Below, in pieces: positions 23,042-32,236 of a stretch of 64,000 nt of DNA. Position numbers and translations under genes: made by a program. The stretch comes from Pontibacter sp. G13 (lineage in GTDB: Bacteria; Bacteroidota; Bacteroidia; J057). The DNA is taken from the NCBI RefSeq assembly GCF_031851795.1, contig NZ_CP134696.1, positions 5,952,001 through 6,016,000 on the forward strand, read 5' to 3'. The first letter of the stretch is position 1; each line of letters starts with the position of its first letter. Below the pieces are notes generated by a model, which was not told the origin of the DNA, ran no database searches, and saw only the letters and a list, made by a program, of their open reading frames with translations.

Positions 23042-23701
23042 TTATTCCTCCAAAGTCGCAAACGCGCGTACGGGAAAGGTCCCAAAACCTTTGATCTTTG
23101 GGGGAATGGCAGAAAATTGAAATCCCCGCTCTGGGAGTTCTTCCAAGGAATTGAGGTGTTCGACAATCGGAATTTCGGCCCCGAGTAGATGGGTGTGGGC
23201 CGGACGAGCATTGCCGCGGGTATCGTCGATATTGTACGAATCAATCCCCACGAGTGCCACCTTGGCTTCTACCAGAAATTGGGCGGCATCTTCGGTGATG
23301 AATGGGTGATTCTGATAATACCCCTCTGTGTTCCAACGCTTGTACCAACCGGTCCGGATGAGGACTGCATGACCTTTCAATTCCCAATCATCGAAGTACT
23401 CGGCATCAATTGCTTTGACATGCTCTCCGGCGACATCTACCACAATGGCAGGAAGATTGACCAATTTCTCCAAAGGTAGTTCCGAGAGGTCCTTGCCGTC
23501 TGCGAAGCGATGAAAAGGCGCATCTAGGTAGGTCCCGGAATTGCCGACCATCTCGATTTTGCCGATTTGAAACTCGGTCCCGTCTGCATAGTTGGCCTTC
23601 GAATCTTCACGGGAGAGAAAGTCGCAGATATGTACAGCAGGTAAGCCTTGGTAGGTTACCAGTCCGTCGTCAATAAGGTGGCTGAGGTCGATGAAACGCA
23701 T
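23042..23701 (-). CDS. Cyclase/kynurenine-formamidase family protein with altered metal motif
   Basis: A 219-residue member of the cyclase superfamily (PF04199 type). These enzymes usually bind Zn2+ through H-x-G-T-H-x-D-x-x-x-H. Here the segment reads N-S-G-T-Y-L-D-A-P-F-H at residues 54-64: the first and second His are Asn and Tyr, while Asp60 and His64 remain. Other family marks are present: IDLSHLIDDGLVTYQG at the start, VLIRTGWYKRW and LVGIDSYNIDDT. A hydrolase such as N-formylkynurenine formamidase is the family norm, but the changed ligands make activity uncertain. No kynurenine pathway genes lie nearby. Confidence 0.82.
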   Translation of the reverse strand: MRFIDLSHLIDDGLVTYQGLPAVHICDFLSREDSKANYADGTEFQIGKIEMVGNSGTYLDAPFHRFADGKDLSELPLEKLVNLPAIVVDVAGEHVKAIDAEYFDDWELKGHAVLIRTGWYKRWNTEGYYQNHPFITEDAAQFLVEAKVALVGIDSYNIDDTRGNARPAHTHLLGAEIPIVEHLNSLEELPERGFQFSAIPPKIKGFGTFPVRAFATLEE

Positions 23702-23818
23702 GGAAGAGAATGAATCATTACTACTGGCTCAAGGTGTCGAAATGGTGGAAATTCTCCAATGCCTGTGCCGATAATTCATCTGGGATGTCAGGAATATTGG
23801 GGAATTGCCAATATTCGG

Positions 23819-24376
23819 TCATTGCTCCGAAATCCAAGCCTCGAAAGTCGTTTCTCGCTTTTCATCCTTGAAAGTCTCTTGCCTTCCCTCCGAATAGCCT
23901 TGCTGAACCTCATGGCGGGACATGCTTCCATCCGCCGATATCACCGAAGAAACCGTATGGGTCTGACCGCTGAATGCGTGATAAGAAGCGAGCTCGTAAA
24001 TTTGGGTTACCTGTCCTGCGTCGATTTGGGCGATCCAACAGCTCATCCTCGCAAAATCATTCGCTCGCTCAGGATTGAGTTCGGAGAATATGAGGACCCA
24101 ATGCTCTCCCGAGACCAGGTCGATTTGTCCCAGCAATCGATAGATGAATGCAGGCGGTCCCGATTCCTCCGCCTGATAACTGGACAAGCAATCTGCCCCC
24201 AAAAGCGTACCCGATGATTGGGATTGGGTTTCGCGGAGAAAATTTTGATCGAGATTCAGGGGCAGGGAAAGGGGAGAAGCTGTATCCCAACTACAGGTGT
24301 TTTGGCCGAAAATGGGCTGAATGGCACACAGGCATGCGGTCAGGAAGGAGAGGAAAGAAGCAGGGGCGATTTTCAC
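23819..24376 (-). CDS. Secreted protein of unknown function
   Basis: A 185-residue protein with a signal peptide ending near IFGQ (residue 25). The mature part has three cysteines (CSW, ADC, MSC) and alternating strand-like segments (IYRLLGQIDLVSGEHWVLIFSE; ARMSCWIAQIDAGQVTQIYELASYHAF). It is probably periplasmic or released. I recognise no domain. It lies 117 nt upstream of the cyclase gene in the same direction, which could mean one transcript, though no functional link is visible. Confidence 0.55.
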   Translation of the reverse strand: MKIAPASFLSFLTACLCAIQPIFGQNTCSWDTASPLSLPLNLDQNFLRETQSQSSGTLLGADCLSSYQAEESGPPAFIYRLLGQIDLVSGEHWVLIFSELNPERANDFARMSCWIAQIDAGQVTQIYELASYHAFSGQTHTVSSVISADGSMSRHEVQQGYSEGRQETFKDEKRETTFEAWISEQ

Positions 24377-24433
24377 GGAGGAATGAGGTTGAAGCTTTTA
24401 CTGCGTTGGCGATGGCCAAAAACTAATTCAAAT

Positions 24434-25579
24434 TTAGGAAGTTTCTGTTATCCAATCCCAAATATTTTCAGGATGGATCGTTTCGAATGTGCTGTCTGGA
24501 TAATTTTTGGCCCAAGCCTTTGGTCGCTTGCCCGATTTCTGGGGATTCCATTTGAATTGATACGCATGCAATTGCCCATTCCGAGATTCGATCCAATCGA
24601 TTTCTTGCTGATCGTAGGTTCTCCAGAAGTAATGGGAACCGGCTATTCGGTGATTATGCAAGAACTTTACGCGCTCCGAAATGGCATAATTTTCCCAAAG
24701 TGCTCCTGCATCATTTCTTTGGTCCAATGGCCTCATGTCATCGATCAGGATATTTTTGATCCCGTTGTCCGTAAAGTACCATTTGCGGGATTTGGATATT
24801 TCTTTCCTGAGATTTCGGTTGAATCCTCCAACTGGAAAAATGATGAATACCTTGGAAAGTAGATCTAGGTATTTGTCAATCGTCTTGTTGTCCATCCCCA
24901 ATTGACTCCCCAATTCACGATTAGAAACGAGAGCTCCAGTCTGAAACGCCAAGAGCTTGAGGAGCTTGGAGATTTGATGGGAGTTTCTAAGTCCTTCAAG
25001 TTCAAGGATATCTTTCAGGAGATACGTATTGACTAGTTCACGGAGATACTCCGATTTCATCTCCAGATCTGGGTATTGTATCAGCTCAGGATAGCAGCCA
25101 TATACCATTCGATGGCGAAGTCCTTCTTGGCGAGTAACCACATTTTCGATTGGGGCATATTCTTCCGAAGAAAAAGGGAACAGCCTCACCATCCATGATC
25201 TTCCGGTAAGGGGCTCCCCAGCCTGATGAACGAGATCGAATGCAGATGAGCCTGTTGCGATAATCCTCAGGTCCGGAATATGGTCAATCATCAACTTGAG
25301 CTTTAGCCCGATTTCAGGAATCTTCTGAGCTTCGTCAATGAACAGGGCTTTATGATTGCCCATGAGAGTTTGGTAGGCCGCTACTGTCCGTCGAGCCAAT
25401 AACTCTGTCGTGCGCATGTCTTCCCCGGAGAGGTAGAGATAAGGCTCATCCATCCTCTGCATGAATTTGCGCATCAGCACAGTTTTGCCCACTCGGCGGG
25501 GCCCAAGTAGGAGTAGCACCTTGCCCGGGGTGAAGAATCGGTTGACTTGCCCCCAGATCGAGCGAGTTAGGAACTCCAT
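24434..25579 (-). CDS. ATP-binding protein, AAA_14 plus DUF4143
   Basis: A 381-residue cytosolic ATPase of the archaeal-type ATPase group common in bacteria. The Walker A is GPRRVGKT (residues 26-33), Walker B KALFIDEAQKI (about 94-104), and IIATGSSAFDLV is the sensor segment; LTGRSWMVRLFPFSSEEY follows as in the AAA_14 family. A winged-helix stretch (VSNRELGSQLGMDNKTIDKYLDLLSKVFIIF) leads to the DUF4143 domain with a PD-(D/E)xK-like core EIDWIESRNGQLHAYQFKW. The role is unknown; relatives are stand-alone genes often found in accessory DNA. Confidence 0.88.
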   Translation of the reverse strand: MEFLTRSIWGQVNRFFTPGKVLLLLGPRRVGKTVLMRKFMQRMDEPYLYLSGEDMRTTELLARRTVAAYQTLMGNHKALFIDEAQKIPEIGLKLKLMIDHIPDLRIIATGSSAFDLVHQAGEPLTGRSWMVRLFPFSSEEYAPIENVVTRQEGLRHRMVYGCYPELIQYPDLEMKSEYLRELVNTYLLKDILELEGLRNSHQISKLLKLLAFQTGALVSNRELGSQLGMDNKTIDKYLDLLSKVFIIFPVGGFNRNLRKEISKSRKWYFTDNGIKNILIDDMRPLDQRNDAGALWENYAISERVKFLHNHRIAGSHYFWRTYDQQEIDWIESRNGQLHAYQFKWNPQKSGKRPKAWAKNYPDSTFETIHPENIWDWITETS

Positions 25580-25613
25580 TTATGTAAATTTGAGGAATTA
25601 ATTCCTCAAATCT

Positions 25614-26408
25614 TCAGTTTTGGGATTGGGGGCGGACCTTCTCCAAGTGTATGCGGGGGATGCCAGTTTCGGGGTCCGACTGCTTGGATTGAGCGCTCCA
25701 TCCGGCTGACTGGAAGAAGTTAAGCGCGATGTCGTTGCCTTCGAATGTTTCAAGCCTGATGCGAGGATGTTTGGTGAAAAGCCGGGTTTCCACATGTGTC
25801 AAAAGCTGCTGGCCGAGCCCTTGGCGTTGGTGGCCGGGAGCGATCATCATCAGATGCAACAAATCGTCGAAATAAACGGCGAATCCCACCAAGTCGCCGC
25901 CCAGCATCAAGACGTCACATTGGTGGAGGTGTTCGTCTATTTCCTTGGCGGCGGCACCACGCTCGATGTGATTTTTGACTGCCTCTGCCCCCAGAAACTC
26001 TTCAAATTGGGACAGGATGATGGTCTGGGCCATGCTGACCAACACCTCCCGATCTGACGCGGCTGCCTTGCGGATATGTACCGTGGCGTCTGCCCTACGC
26101 CATCCCGCCTGAGATTCGAGCCAAGCCACGATGGGTTGAAGTTGGGCTTGGGGTTCATCTGCCATCAGGAAGATCTTGTCCCAGGCATCCAGTGTGAGGA
26201 GGATTCGGCCATGTGGCGTGTGGAATTGGATGAGGGATTCGCCTAAGAGCTTGCGGCGATGTAGCACTTCGGCCCCGTTGGCTTCAAGGACTTCGAGGAT
26301 CTGCATGAATCCTGCCGAGGGATCGGGGAAGGTGCCAAACTCAATCAGCCATTGGTTGGAGTGATGGGCTGGCCGGACATGGAAGGGAATTCGGTCAGAT
26401 GCTTGCAT
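25614..26408 (-). CDS. GNAT family N-acetyltransferase
   Basis: A 264-residue protein with a C-terminal GNAT domain. Residues about 115-245 contain IRKAAASDREVLVSMAQ and then the acetyl-CoA loop APGHQRQGLGQQLLTHVE and a closing strand NDIALNFFQSAGW. The N-terminal ~110 residues (DPSAGFMQILEVLEANGAEVLHRRKLLGESLIQ) are a separate beta-alpha unit I cannot name. It is cytosolic. The substrate is unknown. It is in the same direction as a second GNAT gene that ends 29 nt upstream, so a shared mRNA is likely. Confidence 0.8.
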   Translation of the reverse strand: MQASDRIPFHVRPAHHSNQWLIEFGTFPDPSAGFMQILEVLEANGAEVLHRRKLLGESLIQFHTPHGRILLTLDAWDKIFLMADEPQAQLQPIVAWLESQAGWRRADATVHIRKAAASDREVLVSMAQTIILSQFEEFLGAEAVKNHIERGAAAKEIDEHLHQCDVLMLGGDLVGFAVYFDDLLHLMMIAPGHQRQGLGQQLLTHVETRLFTKHPRIRLETFEGNDIALNFFQSAGWSAQSKQSDPETGIPRIHLEKVRPQSQN

Positions 26409-26436
26409 CCTACTATGTTCCGAAATTTTGCGGCGA

Positions 26437-27006
26437 TTACCAATTGTTCTGGGTTTGGATTTGCGACCACTCGTCCGGGAGGATGCTGTAGTAGATGGTG
26501 TCCCGCCTTCGGCCGCCTACCATGCGGGTATGGCTCCGCAGTACACCTTCCTCGACAAATCCCATGCGCACGAGTGCTTTGCGGGCCGGCTGATTCAGGA
26601 CATCGGTCTTGACTTCCACCCGGAGGGCCTTCCAATCTCCAAACGCCCAATGAAGCAGCGCCGCTTTGGAGGAATCGTTGAAACCTTTGCCCCAAAACGT
26701 AGGGGCGATCCATGTCCATCCGATCTCGATGCGGCAGTCTCGGAGGGACATGCTTCCGAGGCTCGTGCTGCCCACCATCTCTCCGGTTGCGCGATCACGG
26801 ATGGTGAAGGCCCATCGAGTTCCGGAGTCCCACGCCTGGACGGCCTGTTTGACCCAATCTTCCAATTCTGTGGGCTGGGACAGATCTTGGGTGAAATACT
26901 GCCACATGCCGGAATGCTGGGTGAGCGGGAGCATGTCCTCCCAATCGGACAGTTGGATGCGATCTAGTTGGGCAGTACCGTGAAAGAGGGAAGGAGGTTG
27001 AGACAT
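26437..27006 (-). CDS. GNAT family N-acetyltransferase (RimJ/RimL-like)
   Basis: A 189-residue single-domain acetyltransferase of the ribosomal-protein/Rim type: RIQLSDWEDMLPLTQHSGMW, WAFTIRDRATGEMVGSTSLG, IEIGWTWIAPTFWGKGFNDSSKAALLHWAFGDWKALRVEVKTDVLNQPARKALVRMGF and EGVLRSHTRMVGGRRRDTIYYSIL all fit. The acetyl-CoA loop (APTFWGKGFN) is a variant of Q/RxxGxG/A. Members acetylate protein N-termini, amino acids or small molecules, and the substrate cannot be read from sequence. It ends 28 nt before the next GNAT gene begins and starts 9 nt after the membrane-protein gene ends, so all three are likely one operon. Confidence 0.85.
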   Translation of the reverse strand: MSQPPSLFHGTAQLDRIQLSDWEDMLPLTQHSGMWQYFTQDLSQPTELEDWVKQAVQAWDSGTRWAFTIRDRATGEMVGSTSLGSMSLRDCRIEIGWTWIAPTFWGKGFNDSSKAALLHWAFGDWKALRVEVKTDVLNQPARKALVRMGFVEEGVLRSHTRMVGGRRRDTIYYSILPDEWSQIQTQNNW

Positions 27007-27015
27007 GATAAAAAG

Positions 27016-27378
27016 CTAGGGTTTGCTGAACATATTGAGGAATGTGCCTTTGAGGATGAGGAATCCTCCGCAAATCAATAGGATGACGAATAGCTGGAAA
27101 TTGGTATTCGAAAAAACCATTGCCAGTATCAATCCGAGGACGGAGATATTGAAGCCTTTCCGGATGAGTTGTTCATTCTTCTTGCGTCGGGCCAATCGGA
27201 ATTCGGACCGGGTCTGGATGAGGATCAATTCTGCATCGTCTTCAGAGATGCCCAATTCCAAAAGCACCTCGATGATCTCTTTTTTGGATTCTCCTGAGCT
27301 GAGATAATCGTAGGCAATCTGCTTGGGATCAATGCTGACAGTTGCGAAGGTTGTGGCTGAAGTGGACGGAAATTCCAT
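27016..27378 (-). CDS. Small membrane protein with UBA-like N-terminal helices
   Basis: A 120-residue protein. The first ~60 residues are a compact helical module with the pattern EVLLELGISEDDAELIL, recalling UBA/CUE-type three-helix bundles, then a basic linker (RLARRKKNEQLIRKG). Two closely spaced membrane helices (about 78-96 and 100-118) follow. Two proteins at 34451 and 34935 have the same design although overall identity looks low. It is the first gene of a likely operon with two GNAT genes. Function is unknown; the helical module probably binds another protein. Confidence 0.65.
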   Translation of the reverse strand: MEFPSTSATTFATVSIDPKQIAYDYLSSGESKKEIIEVLLELGISEDDAELILIQTRSEFRLARRKKNEQLIRKGFNISVLGLILAMVFSNTNFQLFVILLICGGFLILKGTFLNMFSKP

Positions 27379-27531
27379 GTTTGTGCGGGCTTGAATAATT
27401 TAAAGAATGATAAAGTACGATCAATTTAATATATGGGCTTCACATCTCCTACTGACAACCGAGTAGTTCCAGACCTGCATGGGGCAGGTCCACACTCGAT
27501 GGACTCGCCTCGTTCTATCTCGACAGGCACC

Positions 27532-27712
27532 GCGTGAGGGATCGGAGTGGCGCTCCCCGAGGAGCGGTCCGAGGGAAAAGATATGCCTGTTGGGTGGTCC
27601 ATTTTGGGTGGAGACATACCTTGTCAAGTCCACTTCCCACCGAGGACGGGAGCGTCAGCGGACCCACGGAAAAGCCCGACCCCGGATCAGCGCAGCATCC
27701 GGGGGCACGCCC
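27532..27712 (-). repeat. Modular structured repeat element, copy E
   Basis: On the minus strand it reads GGGCGTGCCCCCGGAT..ATCCGGGGTCGGGC at the 5' end (CCCCGGAT 27680-27687 pairs with ATCCGGGG 27697-27704) and ends GATCCCTCACGC. The CCGA-loop stem CGCTCC-CCGA-GGAGCG (27551-27566) matches copy D with a T-A for G-C swap. It occupies the middle of the gap 27379-27764, in which no gene is seen; nearby minus-strand sequence before 27765 may carry the end of the DUF481 transcript. Confidence 0.7.
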
Positions 27713-27764
27713 ACCTTCCAGTAATCAGGAGGAATGATCTTGTCCATTTGCGGGGGATGATCGC

Positions 27765-28862
27765 TCACAGTTTCCAGCCAAATACGGCTTGAGCGGCGAG
27801 GTCGTATCTGGAAGCTCCTTCGACTGGGCGGTTGTCGAAATTGAAGGTGAGATTGCCGGAGATGTAGAAATCGAGGGGTAGCTCGTATTTCATGATGTAG
27901 GTGAAGGTGGAGCGCCATCGGCCACGCTCGGTGAAGCTGGGATAGACAGACAGGTTGGCGCGCAGGTCCAGATCGCCCTGATTGAAGATGTTGGCTTCGG
28001 TGGTGAGGACGAATTCGCCGCTATTGCGCTGGGTCTGTTCGTCGTCGGTGTAGAATTCGGAGTTGTAGCCGATGCCGCCAGAGAAGTACCAGTACCATTT
28101 GTTGGAGCGGTGAATGAAGATCCCAATGCCTTGCTTGAGATTGCGTCGACTCCTCAGTTTCTGCTCAGAATTGGCGGTGAATTCGAGGGTGGTGGTGGAA
28201 AACCAGTTGTGGTCGAGGTAGAATTTGGCATTGAGGGTCTGGGTGTACCTGCGGATCTGATCCACATCGTCCTGCCGGATGGAGACGTTCTGACTGATGA
28301 ATGACATGACGCCTTTCTCGCCATTGTATTGCACGCTGCCATTGATGCCAAACTGGTGCAAGTGGTTGTCCATGACGAAGTTGTAGTTCAGGTCCAGCGA
28401 TGCATCGATACGCTTCCAGAATTTTTCCTCGACAGGGTGTAGGTCCACAATCTGGTCGATAGGCACGCGGATGGTGCCATTGACGGTCAAGATCTCAGCT
28501 TGTCCCGAGTCAGCCTTCATCAATCCCAAGATCCGGTCTCCATCGGCCAGGATAATGAGGGAAATCTGGTTGGTTCGGAGCCCGGTGACCTTTTCCCATT
28601 TGATTTTGAAATCCGATTCCGCATAGTCAGTATCGAAGGTGATGACACTGCTCTCGATCGTTTTGAGTTCGCCAGCGATCCGATCACCATTGCTGAGGTA
28701 TAGGGAATCCTTTTCTTCCACCTTGGTGGAAAATTGCAGCAGCGAATCGATCTCTTGCGAAATGACGGTGGGAGATTGCGCCCAAAGGGTCGTAGCTCCT
28801 GAAAACGTGAGCGTCAGGAGTATGTGCAGCAAGAGCAAGGGGCTTCGAGCCCAGTTGTGCAT
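27765..28862 (-). CDS. DUF481 outer-membrane protein (YdiY-like)
   Basis: A 365-residue protein. A signal peptide ends near TLWAQ (residue 29). Residues about 45-135 are a short beta-rich domain (LSNGDRIAGELKTIESSVITFDTDYAESDFKIKWEKV, twice repeated in pattern). The rest, from IDASLDLNYNF, is a DUF481-type small beta-barrel of alternating aromatic strands (DHNWFSTTTLEFTANSEQ, WYWYFSGGIGYNSEFYTDDE). It ends in a typical outer-membrane final aromatic strand, LAAQAVFGWKL. Related E. coli YdiY is also of unknown role. It is the gene downstream of the TonB receptor in the same direction. Confidence 0.85.
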   Translation of the reverse strand: MHNWARSPLLLLHILLTLTFSGATTLWAQSPTVISQEIDSLLQFSTKVEEKDSLYLSNGDRIAGELKTIESSVITFDTDYAESDFKIKWEKVTGLRTNQISLIILADGDRILGLMKADSGQAEILTVNGTIRVPIDQIVDLHPVEEKFWKRIDASLDLNYNFVMDNHLHQFGINGSVQYNGEKGVMSFISQNVSIRQDDVDQIRRYTQTLNAKFYLDHNWFSTTTLEFTANSEQKLRSRRNLKQGIGIFIHRSNKWYWYFSGGIGYNSEFYTDDEQTQRNSGEFVLTTEANIFNQGDLDLRANLSVYPSFTERGRWRSTFTYIMKYELPLDFYISGNLTFNFDNRPVEGASRYDLAAQAVFGWKL

Positions 28863-28932
28863 GCGCGAAAGATATGGCGTTTGCGGAATAAGCGGATGAC
28901 AGCCTTGGAGACTTCCCTACTTGGCTAGGGGG

Positions 28933-31464
28933 TCAAAATGCCACGTAGAGATTGGTCAAGAAGGTAAAAGGTATTCCTCGGGAAAAGGCTTCACGGTCAT
29001 TTGGGAAGAGAATGGTATTGTGGTATTTGGCATTGAAGGAATTGAGGACATTCAGGGCTGACAGTCCCAGCTGGCCTTGAAAATCCTTGAACGGGAGCTT
29101 GTACAGCAGGGCCGCGTCGAGCCGACTGTAGGGCAGCGTGCCTTTGGATTTGGCGCCTCTGGTGAATTCGAGTCCTGAGCCCCAAACATAGTTGGCGGAA
29201 AAATGAATTGGGGAAAAATCCCAGACGGCAGCTCCTTTCAACTCGTGGGTTTGGTTGTGTGGAGCGAGTTGATATTCCCCGAAATTGATTAGCGGAAATG
29301 ATTCCATCGCACTGGAGAGGGCGTATGAAAGCCAATATTCATGTTTGGCCATGCGCGCCTTCATCGACACATCCATGCCGTAGAACCTACCTTTGCCGGA
29401 TTGAAGGTCAAGTGCTGGTGTTCCTCGCCTGAGTGAATAGGTGTAGAGATTTTGAAGGTCCTTGCAATATCCTTCTATCCGAACCTCCAGCTTTTGGCTT
29501 TGCATGGTCGCCCCCAAAACTCCATGTGTGGAGGTGCTGGGGGGCGTCAGGTCCGAGTCTAGAATCCCCCAAAGACTCAAGACAGATTGCACATTCTCGA
29601 AGATGGTGGTTTTGTGGAAGAATTGGGTGTACCTACCTAATGCTGCATGTAGGCCCCACCGATGATTGAGGGCGATGGCCGCTCTGATCCTCGGCTGTAG
29701 ATACATCTTCCGATTGTCCAGCAGAAAATCTCCCCGGAGTCCGGCCTGAATGGTCACCTTGTCGGACAGGGAGAGGATGTCTTCCGTGAACAAACTCAGC
29801 CGATTCAAGTCTGCAGTTGCATCCTCCAATTCCAGCGAGTCCAAGGTGTAGTCGTATTGCGCGAAATTTCTGACAAAAGCACCAGACACCTTCCAGCTAT
29901 GAATCCCCCTTGCAGGAAAGACATGCAGGTGCTTGATAGACGTTTCCTGAATTCGATTAGCGAGTTCTGTCTCGGTGGAATATTCCAGATCGGGTTGGTT
30001 GGGATCAGAAAATTCTTGCTCGGATTCATGTTGGGATTCGAGGTCGGAATAGGACGCAATGGTGGTGGAATACCCACCCTGCTGGTAAAAGGCGTGGTAC
30101 ACGGCCGAACCGCCTAATTGGGTACGTTTATTTTGTCGCTCCTCATGCTTGCGACCATCGTGAGAAAAGTCGTATTCGAAGTTATCGTCGCTCGCCAAGG
30201 CGGTGAGATATATACGATTACGGCCATTGGTAGTGCCCGATAGTTTGAGGTTGAGGTCTTGGAACTGGTTTTCGGAGCTGAAAAACAGGATGTCATCGCG
30301 TTCCGACTCCTCATTGGGCTGTGGGGAAAATAAGTCCGGGAAGGTTCTTCGGTATGCTGCTTGGAGGGTAAACAGAGATCCGAGGGGTACGTTGAGGTAG
30401 CCACTGGCAGCTCGATTATTGATATTGGCAGTGGCTTCAAGTTGGTGCAGATTACCTTGTTTTCCGGTGATATCGACGATGCCTCCCACACTGTTTTCAT
30501 ATTCCACGCCAAACCCACCCTTGAGTACTTGGATCTCCTTGAGCATCAAGGGATGAACTACACTTTGGTTGTCATCGAAGCTATTGAGACTGAAGAGTCG
30601 GATGTGATCGTAATAGACTGCGCTTTGGCCCGGGTAGGAACCCCAGATGGTGTAGTCGTTGCTTTGCTCACCAGCGGCTAGGATGCCGGGCTGTAGTCTC
30701 AGCATATTGTACAGTCCGTGATCGATGCTGCCGGGAAGAAATCGACTGATCTGGTGATTGAGTTTGACAAGGCCCGAGATTGGCCATTCATCCCATTCGT
30801 AGCGGGTAGGATCGGATTGGACCACGATTTCGTTGATCTGCCAATCAACGGGATTCATGGAGATATGATGGAGCTTGTCAGCTTTGAGCAGGGTGTCTAA
30901 GGAGGAATACCCCAGATAGGAGATTCGTACCCGCTCGTGATTTTCGGAGGTTTTGAAGGAAAAATAACCCGTCTCGTCTGTCAGGATCAGCTTGCCATTG
31001 CAGTGGATCAGAGAGGAGGGAAGGGGTTCCCCACTCACCTTGTCGAGGACCGTTCCGGAAAACAATCGATGGGTAATCTTCGGTGCAGGAGGGATGAATT
31101 CGGTTGGGGCCGAGATCACGTAGATTTCTCCTTTTCGCTCGACCTTCAATCTGCACGGTGCCACAAGCGCGGCGAGGGCATCATCTGGATGGTCAAAGGT
31201 CGCGTGTAACGTAATACGACATGCTGTAAGATCTTCACTGTTGAACAAAAACTGGATTTGATACCGATCCCGCAATTGGTACAACACTTCAGCCAAAGGT
31301 TCCTTGTCTGCCTGAACGCTAATGGTTTGGGCATGAATTTGGAGGGAAATCAATAGGGTCCAACCCAGTACGAGTAGTAGATTTCGGAACAATGGATGAT
31401 TACTTTGGGGAAATGGTGAACGAATCCGGTTGATCTTGCCGATAGGCCAGTCCGAATTGTCCAC
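28933..31464 (-). CDS. TonB-dependent receptor with STN signalling domain
   Basis: An 843-residue outer-membrane transporter. After a signal anchor (..LLISLQIHAQ) comes an STN domain (about 47-120, ISVQADKEPLAEVLYQLRDRYQIQFLF), then a CarboxypepD_reg-like beta-sandwich (about 132-215), the plug (VQSDPTRYEWDEWP.. to GGIVDITGKQ) and a 22-strand barrel ending LTNLYVAF. The STN domain and the adjacent fecR and ECF sigma genes make this a Fec-type transducing receptor. No SusD partner is present, so uptake of a siderophore, metal complex or similar is more likely than glycan. Start may instead be a TTG at 31392, 8 nt after the fecR stop; the ATG at 31464 overlaps fecR by 65 nt. Confidence 0.88.
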   Translation of the reverse strand: MDNSDWPIGKINRIRSPFPQSNHPLFRNLLLVLGWTLLISLQIHAQTISVQADKEPLAEVLYQLRDRYQIQFLFNSEDLTACRITLHATFDHPDDALAALVAPCRLKVERKGEIYVISAPTEFIPPAPKITHRLFSGTVLDKVSGEPLPSSLIHCNGKLILTDETGYFSFKTSENHERVRISYLGYSSLDTLLKADKLHHISMNPVDWQINEIVVQSDPTRYEWDEWPISGLVKLNHQISRFLPGSIDHGLYNMLRLQPGILAAGEQSNDYTIWGSYPGQSAVYYDHIRLFSLNSFDDNQSVVHPLMLKEIQVLKGGFGVEYENSVGGIVDITGKQGNLHQLEATANINNRAASGYLNVPLGSLFTLQAAYRRTFPDLFSPQPNEESERDDILFFSSENQFQDLNLKLSGTTNGRNRIYLTALASDDNFEYDFSHDGRKHEERQNKRTQLGGSAVYHAFYQQGGYSTTIASYSDLESQHESEQEFSDPNQPDLEYSTETELANRIQETSIKHLHVFPARGIHSWKVSGAFVRNFAQYDYTLDSLELEDATADLNRLSLFTEDILSLSDKVTIQAGLRGDFLLDNRKMYLQPRIRAAIALNHRWGLHAALGRYTQFFHKTTIFENVQSVLSLWGILDSDLTPPSTSTHGVLGATMQSQKLEVRIEGYCKDLQNLYTYSLRRGTPALDLQSGKGRFYGMDVSMKARMAKHEYWLSYALSSAMESFPLINFGEYQLAPHNQTHELKGAAVWDFSPIHFSANYVWGSGLEFTRGAKSKGTLPYSRLDAALLYKLPFKDFQGQLGLSALNVLNSFNAKYHNTILFPNDREAFSRGIPFTFLTNLYVAF

Positions 31465-32236
31465 AGATCAGATCCAGTGCCTCTTGTGGAGTTTCTGGTT
31501 TCTGAAAATAAGCGCCAAACCTCAAATTCCCAACCGACTCGGGCGCCTGTATCTGAACTTTGTATTGACGTTCAATCTCTTCAAAAACTTTGTCCAATGG
31601 CATTTCCTTGAAACTCAGCTTTCCGGTTCTCCATGCAGTATGGACTTCTCCGGTATCCGTCCGCTTATTTCCCGATTGGCCCTTTCGGTCAAAAGAGACT
31701 GATTCGCCAGCCGTGATGATGAAGGTTTCATTTCCAGCTGGGTCGGCAACACGGACTTTTCCCGTCTGGCAAAAGACCCGATAGGCACCATCCCGAGCAA
31801 AAATATTGAAGCTTGTGCCCAATACAGACGTTTGTCCCTCAGGGGAATGGACGGTGAATGAGTTGCCCGATTCTACCTCGAAAAATGCTTCTCCAGTCAA
31901 GTTGAGCTCGCGACTGATGCTCCACCAAAGCGGATGATAGGAGAGCTCTGTGCCTGCATTCAGTTCCACAGAAGAACCATCTGGGAGTTCGTGGGTCAAT
32001 TGAGCTCCTAAGGGAGCAGTTACGGTATGGGGATAGAACCGTAGGAATCCGGCCAATCCAATCAACAGAAGGAACCCAGCCGCTACCGCATACCATACTC
32101 GGTTCATCCGGATGGTTTTGGCAGGCGGGCGTTGCTCCATTTTATCGGAAATGGAAGCCCAGAGCGCAGCATCCGATTTTTGGAAATCGGGTTCGAGATC
32201 TTCAAATCGATCAATGGGCTTACGGTGTGGTTGCAT
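31400..32236 (-). CDS. FecR-family anti-sigma factor
   Basis: A 278-residue membrane-spanning regulator. The cytoplasmic N-terminus (about 1-45, FEDLEPDFQKSDAALWASISDKM) should hold the ECF sigma factor. One transmembrane helix (about 48-68, VWYAVAAGFLLLIGLAGFLRF) leads to the periplasmic FecR domain (THELPDGSSVELNAGTELSYHPLWWSISRELNLTGEAFFEV to FIITAGESVSFD). The end is a DUF4974-type C-domain (SFKEMPLDKVFEEIERQYKVQIQAPESV). It overlaps the sigma gene by 17 nt and the receptor region at the other end, so the three form one operon. When the receptor engages ligand, this protein is expected to release sigma. Confidence 0.92.
   Translation of the reverse strand: MQPHRKPIDRFEDLEPDFQKSDAALWASISDKMEQRPPAKTIRMNRVWYAVAAGFLLLIGLAGFLRFYPHTVTAPLGAQLTHELPDGSSVELNAGTELSYHPLWWSISRELNLTGEAFFEVESGNSFTVHSPEGQTSVLGTSFNIFARDGAYRVFCQTGKVRVADPAGNETFIITAGESVSFDRKGQSGNKRTDTGEVHTAWRTGKLSFKEMPLDKVFEEIERQYKVQIQAPESVGNLRFGAYFQKPETPQEALDLICGQFGLAYRQDQPDSFTISPK

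Noticed and set aside
24434-25579. Toxin-antitoxin or phage-defence role for the AAA_14/DUF4143 ATPase
   Set aside because: No partner gene or defence neighbours; relatives are usually solitary and of unknown function.
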